Below are positions 61,098 to 64,000 of a stretch of 64,000 nucleotides of DNA, in pieces. The notes under the pieces were generated by a model. The model made no database searches and was not told the DNA's origin. It worked only from the letters and a program-made list of their open reading frames with translations. Origin of the DNA: an uncultured bacterium (lineage in GTDB: Bacteria > Cyanobacteriota > Vampirovibrionia > Gastranaerophilales > Gastranaerophilaceae); the NCBI GenBank assembly GCA_902780525.1, contig CACZFL010000010.1, positions 29,131-93,130 on the forward strand, given 5' to 3'. Both the position numbers and the translations under genes were made by a program. Position 1 is the stretch's first letter. Each line of letters opens with the position of its first letter.

Positions 61098-61784
61098 CTA
61101 TCTTCCTATAGCTTCAAGGAATTTTCTGTTTGCTTTATCAACGTTTGTTTCGTTTGCAACAATGAGTTTCTTCTCACCCAAAACAGGATTAAGTTTTGTT
61201 TTAACCATATCCAGCTTTTCGGGGTGTGCATATACAAACATCATTGAGATTTCAGGAATGTACTCCTGAACTTTCTTAACATTTTCAGGAAGTGTATCCC
61301 AATTTATTTGTTTATCTGCAGTTCCTTCATTTTCAAGATCACCAATTACAACAACTGCAGGAACATAACCTTCTTTTTTCATAGTAAGGCAGTGATCAAA
61401 GGCTTTTTTAATTGCTTCACCGTATGCTGTTCCGTAATCTTTTGAGTTGTATTGAGTGAAAGCTTCAACAGCCTTTGTAATTCCTTTTGAGTTTGAAGGT
61501 GAGCCTTCATAAATAAGATATGAGTTTTCAGAAACCTTAAGAATCTTAATCTCGTCTTCCGGGTCTAATATTGAACAAAGCGACTTTAAATACTTTATTT
61601 GCTCTGGTAAATTTTTCTGGTTTGAAGCAGAAGAATCAACAGCAAAAATTATTGCAGCCTTGTGAAACTCATCAACTTTAATGTTTTTACACGCTACAAA
61701 TAGTAATTTACCTATTATCGCTACAAATACTATTAACAGTCCTAATATAATCAATCTCTTGTTCATTTTGTTGCCTTTCATCAA
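61098..61784 (-). CDS. VWA-domain protein with membrane anchor
   Basis: The 228-residue protein has a membrane anchor near residues 8-28 (RLIILGLLIVFVAIIGKLLF) and a von Willebrand A-like domain: AAIIFAVDSSASNQKN carries the MIDAS start D-x-S-x-S, followed by ILDPEDEIKILKV, GTAYGEAIKKAF and PAVVVIGDLENEG. VWA domains bind partners via a metal ion. The start overlaps the stop of the upstream gene (ATGA, 61784); an ATG six codons on has a better AAAGG, so the exact start is uncertain. It is coupled to the next genes of the envelope operon. Confidence 0.8.
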   Translation of the reverse strand: MMKGNKMNKRLIILGLLIVFVAIIGKLLFVACKNIKVDEFHKAAIIFAVDSSASNQKNLPEQIKYLKSLCSILDPEDEIKILKVSENSYLIYEGSPSNSKGITKAVEAFTQYNSKDYGTAYGEAIKKAFDHCLTMKKEGYVPAVVVIGDLENEGTADKQINWDTLPENVKKVQEYIPEISMMFVYAHPEKLDMVKTKLNPVLGEKKLIVANETNVDKANRKFLEAIGR

Positions 61785-62827
61785 TATCCAACCGTAACAT
61801 TCAACGGCTGAGTTAAAGTAATTTCTATTTCTGTATATGAAGGTATTTCAGCATCAACCCCTCGTTCTGCCGTTGAATAAATTGCAGAAGAACCTGCACC
61901 AACACCGGCACCGATTGCAACATTTCTGCCGATATTATCGCCGCCTGATAAAGCACCAACCAAAAGTCCTACAAGAGCTCCGGCAATAGCTGCACCGGCT
62001 GCACTCTTTAACGACTCACTTACTTTACCTTCATTTGATACAGTAAAATCAATTTCTTCCGCTGAAATATTATAAACTTTGTTCTCAGGTGTTACCAGTT
62101 GATTAAAACTAATAACAACTCTCCCGTTTCTTGAACCGTAAGTTGCAGGTCTGGCTTTTGTTAAAGAGCCGTACAATATACTTCCCTGCGGAGCAACTTC
62201 TCTTCCGTTATAAACCAACGCACTTGAAAGAACGGCTGTTACTTTATCGCCTTTTGCAGATGTTGCAGTATTAATCGCATTCTGCAGATATGCCTGGAAC
62301 TTTGTACCAGCAGAAAGCTGCGCTACATAACCTTTATAAGTTGATACTGTTTGGTTATTTTGCTGAACATTATTTTGAAAAGGCGGTTCAAACGCGTTCT
62401 GCCTTGGTTCCTCAAAGCTGTATGTTTTAAGTGTTTCTGTTGTCGAAGTTACATCTTGTGCAAGATTTTCATATATTTCAATCAGATTTGTGTTAAAAGA
62501 TTGTTCACAAACAACTCCAAGCTTCTTAATCTCTTTCAGTACAGTCTTATTAACTTTTAAATTATCCTCAGGGGACTGGTAATAATAAAACATGTTGTCA
62601 CCACTCTGATTTAAAATAATTACTACAGAGTTATCACCTTTTTGTGATATTGCATAATACGGATTTTTCTTAACGATATTATAACCATGAGAAGTATATG
62701 TATTCTCAACAACAGGCTCCATATCAGTTGTCTTTATCCCTTTCAGGTAATAGAGCGCACTAACTGCATAACAGTTAGTTGATGTTGCAAATATTAATGT
62801 AAGAAGTGCAGTAATAATCTTTTTCAT
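61781..62827 (-). CDS. VirB10/TrbI-like periplasmic protein with glycine zipper
   Basis: The 348-residue protein has a signal peptide (KKIITALLTLIFATSTNCYA). Its second half resembles TrbI/VirB10: LSAGTKFQAYLQNAIN, VYNGREVAPQGSILYGSLTKA, RVVISFNQLVTPENKVYNIS, then a Gly-zipper block AAIAGALVGLLVGALSGG and IGRNVAIGAGVGAGSSA. VirB10-type proteins bridge inner and outer membranes and make ring pores. No other T4SS gene is present, so it may have been adapted as the pore of this envelope operon. It overlaps the 87-residue gene by one base (TAATG) and the VWA gene by four. Confidence 0.75.
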   Translation of the reverse strand: MKKIITALLTLIFATSTNCYAVSALYYLKGIKTTDMEPVVENTYTSHGYNIVKKNPYYAISQKGDNSVVIILNQSGDNMFYYYQSPEDNLKVNKTVLKEIKKLGVVCEQSFNTNLIEIYENLAQDVTSTTETLKTYSFEEPRQNAFEPPFQNNVQQNNQTVSTYKGYVAQLSAGTKFQAYLQNAINTATSAKGDKVTAVLSSALVYNGREVAPQGSILYGSLTKARPATYGSRNGRVVISFNQLVTPENKVYNISAEEIDFTVSNEGKVSESLKSAAGAAIAGALVGLLVGALSGGDNIGRNVAIGAGVGAGSSAIYSTAERGVDAEIPSYTEIEITLTQPLNVTVGY

Positions 62828-63090
62828 TAATTGCCATCCTTTATAACTGTTTCAGTAATCTGTTTTGTCGTGGTCATTGAACCGTCTTTATTTATCTTAA
62901 ACAAATATTCAATCGTATTGACAGAAAACGGTTCATGCATATCAGGTTGTGCAACACAAATCCATATTGTAACGGACACAATTACTGCAAGTATAAAAAA
63001 TAATACCATTTTTAGCCCAAACTTTATTAATTTTATAAGCAAAATTGCAACTATAATTGCAACAACTATTCCTGCAAAACCTAATTCCAT
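62827..63090 (-). CDS. Small membrane protein, first gene of the envelope operon
   Basis: The 87-residue protein has two adjoining hydrophobic segments, residues 3-24 (LGFAGIVVAIIVAILLIKLI) and 28-52 (MVLFFILAVIVSVTIWICVA), followed by QPDMHEPFSVNTIEYLFK. The C-V/T-A/V-QPD-x-H motif is repeated at the same position in the second TonB-C protein, so the two are distant relatives or share a partner site. AAAGGG precedes its ATG. Function unknown; a scaffold or energy-coupling subunit is possible. Confidence 0.75.
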   Translation of the reverse strand: MELGFAGIVVAIIVAILLIKLIKFGLKMVLFFILAVIVSVTIWICVAQPDMHEPFSVNTIEYLFKINKDGSMTTTKQITETVIKDGN

Positions 63091-63189
63091 TTCAACCCTT
63101 TCATATAATAGTCCTTATCTAGATTATATAATTAAAACGAGAAAATGGAAAAAAGGTTCAAAGATTTTTAACATTAATTAATGAAATAA

Positions 63190-63223
63190 AAAACCGGCGG
63201 TAGAATCAACTACCGCCGGTTTT
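63190..63223 (-). terminator. Strong rho-independent terminator after rpsG
   Basis: A 14-bp perfect stem, AAAACCGGCGGTAG (63190..63203) with CTACCGCCGGTTTT (63210..63223), around six bases. T runs flank it on both strands, so it can act both ways, but the reverse-strand rpsG is the obvious client. Confidence 0.92.
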
Positions 63224-63235
63224 ATTGATTTTTTA

Positions 63236-63706
63236 TTAGTATTTATAGTGTGAAAATGCCTTGTTAGCTTCTGCCATCTTGTGGGTATCTTCACGTTTTT
63301 TGCAAGCCTGCCCGCTTCCGTTTGAAGCATCAATCATTTCATTTGTTAATTTTTCTACGAAAGATTTACCGCTTCTGTTCTTAGCTGCAGCAATAATCCA
63401 TGAAGAAGCAAGTGCAAAACCTCTGTCCGGTTTAACTTCGATAGGAACTTGATAAGTTGAACCACCAATACGTCTTGCTTTAACTTCCAACAAAGGAGTT
63501 GCATTTGTAACAGCTTTCTGGAAAATATCCAAGCCTTTTTCATTTGTTCGTTCTTCAATCTTAGAGATTGTAGCATAAAATATTTTTTCTGCTAAAGATT
63601 TTTTACCGCGTCTCATAACACGGTTAATAAATTTAGATACATCTACGCTGTTATAAATAGGGTCAGCTGTAGGAATTCTTCTTTCAGGTTTTGATCTTCT
63701 AGACAT
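63236..63706 (-). CDS. rpsG: Ribosomal protein uS7
   Basis: The 156-residue protein is a standard S7: MSRRSKPERRIPTADPIYNS, VSKFINRVMRRGKKSLAEKI, VTNATPLLEVKARRIGGSTY and VPIEVKPDRGFALASSWIIAAAK, ending DTHKMAEANKAFSHYKY. S7 starts assembly of the 30S head and contacts the exit-site tRNA. It follows rpsL at 2 bp spacing, the classical str operon order. In many bacteria S7 binds the str mRNA for feedback control. The str operon appears to end here, because a strong terminator follows and no fusA is downstream in this window. Confidence 0.99.
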   Translation of the reverse strand: MSRRSKPERRIPTADPIYNSVDVSKFINRVMRRGKKSLAEKIFYATISKIEERTNEKGLDIFQKAVTNATPLLEVKARRIGGSTYQVPIEVKPDRGFALASSWIIAAAKNRSGKSFVEKLTNEMIDASNGSGQACKKREDTHKMAEANKAFSHYKY

Positions 63707-63708
63707 TA

Positions 63709-64000
63709 TTACTTACCTCCCTTAGCTCTCTTAGCACCATATTTAGAACGGCTTTGTGTTCTGTTAGCAACACCTGCAGTATCTAAAGTACCACGAACGA
63801 TGTGATATCTTACACCTGGAAGGTCTTTAACCCTTCCGCCTCTGATTAAAACAACACTGTGTTCTTGAAGGTTGTGTCCGATACCCGGAATATATGAAGT
63901 TACTTCAAATCCGTTAGTAAGTCTGACTCTGGCAACCTTTCTCAAAGCAGAGTTAGGTTTTTTAGGGGTTGTAGTGTAAACCCTTGTACATACGCCGCGT
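63709..64000 (-). CDS. rpsL: Ribosomal protein uS12, N-terminal part beyond window edge
   Basis: The C-terminal 97 codons are in the window, including [60 protein letters not shown] and [16 protein letters not shown], then [14 protein letters not shown]. The [10 protein letters not shown] segment holds the Lys (K42 in E. coli numbering) linked to streptomycin resistance and the sequence is wild-type there. S12 is essential for decoding accuracy. It is cut at 64000 by the window edge. Confidence 0.99.
   Translation of the reverse strand, partial: RGVCTRVYTTTPKKPNSALRKVARVRLTNGFEVTSYIPGIGHNLQEHSVVLIRGGRVKDLPGVRYHIVRGTLDTAGVANRTQSRSKYGAKRAKGGK

Overview
The window is an AT-rich, densely packed bacterial chromosome segment. 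The gene set points to a non-photosynthetic relative of cyanobacteria, most likely the gut Gastranaerophilales (Vampirovibrionia/Melainabacteria). The clues are an omega subunit of cyanobacterial type (30199..30444), flagellar-family genes with FliW and CsrA, a TrmFO, an SpmA/SpmB pair in a genome with no other sporulation signal here, and several lineage-style orphan proteins carrying an early hydrophobic-x-F-x-G motif. This placement is an inference; no rRNA or tRNA gene is present to confirm it.

Layout. 1..2.3 kb: 3' part of an AsmA/TamB-like envelope protein and a TPR membrane protein. 2.4..11.4 kb: one reverse-strand operon with a promoter at about 11.45 kb, holding a 2170-residue coiled-coil protein, a GlcD-type FAD oxidase, CutA and an HExxH protease-like protein. 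11.5..13.6 kb: spmA-spmB, a convergent zinc-ribbon protein, a gene-free stretch with a structured palindromic element, and an orphan small protein. 13.8..19.9 kb: fliE-fliF-fliG-like-fliH-flhA, a type III export/basal-body operon whose gate looks injectisome-like and whose FliG is very divergent. 20.0..26.2 kb: a REP-like pair, a CHASE2-GGDEF diguanylate cyclase, trmFO and a large orphan protein. 26.3..32.8 kb: an orphan coiled-coil protein, lysC, a secreted NTF2-like protein, rpoZ and three orphans. 32.9..42.6 kb (reverse): der, two orphans, csrA-fliW, a TPR protein, gshB, a LOG protein, a pseudopilin, a PHP phosphoesterase, ymdB and rny. 43.1..50.7 kb (reverse): ileS, a DAACS symporter, two paralogous small proteins with near-identical promoters, a SIMPL protein, ricT/yaaT and gpsA. 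50.9..57.3 kb: a GH24 muramidase convergent with murQ, then ribH, nnrD, trmL, pgsA-like, an orphan and a Gfo/Idh oxidoreductase. 57.4..63.1 kb: a six-gene envelope operon (two TonB-C proteins, an FHA-like polytopic protein, a VWA protein, a VirB10-like protein and a small membrane protein). 63.2..64.0 kb: rpsG and the 3' part of rpsL.

Themes. Motility or type III export (fli operon, FliW/CsrA, diguanylate cyclase, perhaps the orphan secreted-type proteins) and envelope or peptidoglycan work (TonB-like operon, muramidase, MurQ, AsmA-like protein) dominate. The remainder is core translation and metabolism. The best candidates for undescribed biology are the mixed flagellum/injectisome operon, the 57.4..63.1 kb envelope operon, the giant coiled-coil protein, the paired small proteins with duplicated promoters, the recurrent GGGGTAAA motif in which several genes stop, and REP-like GTAG palindromes.
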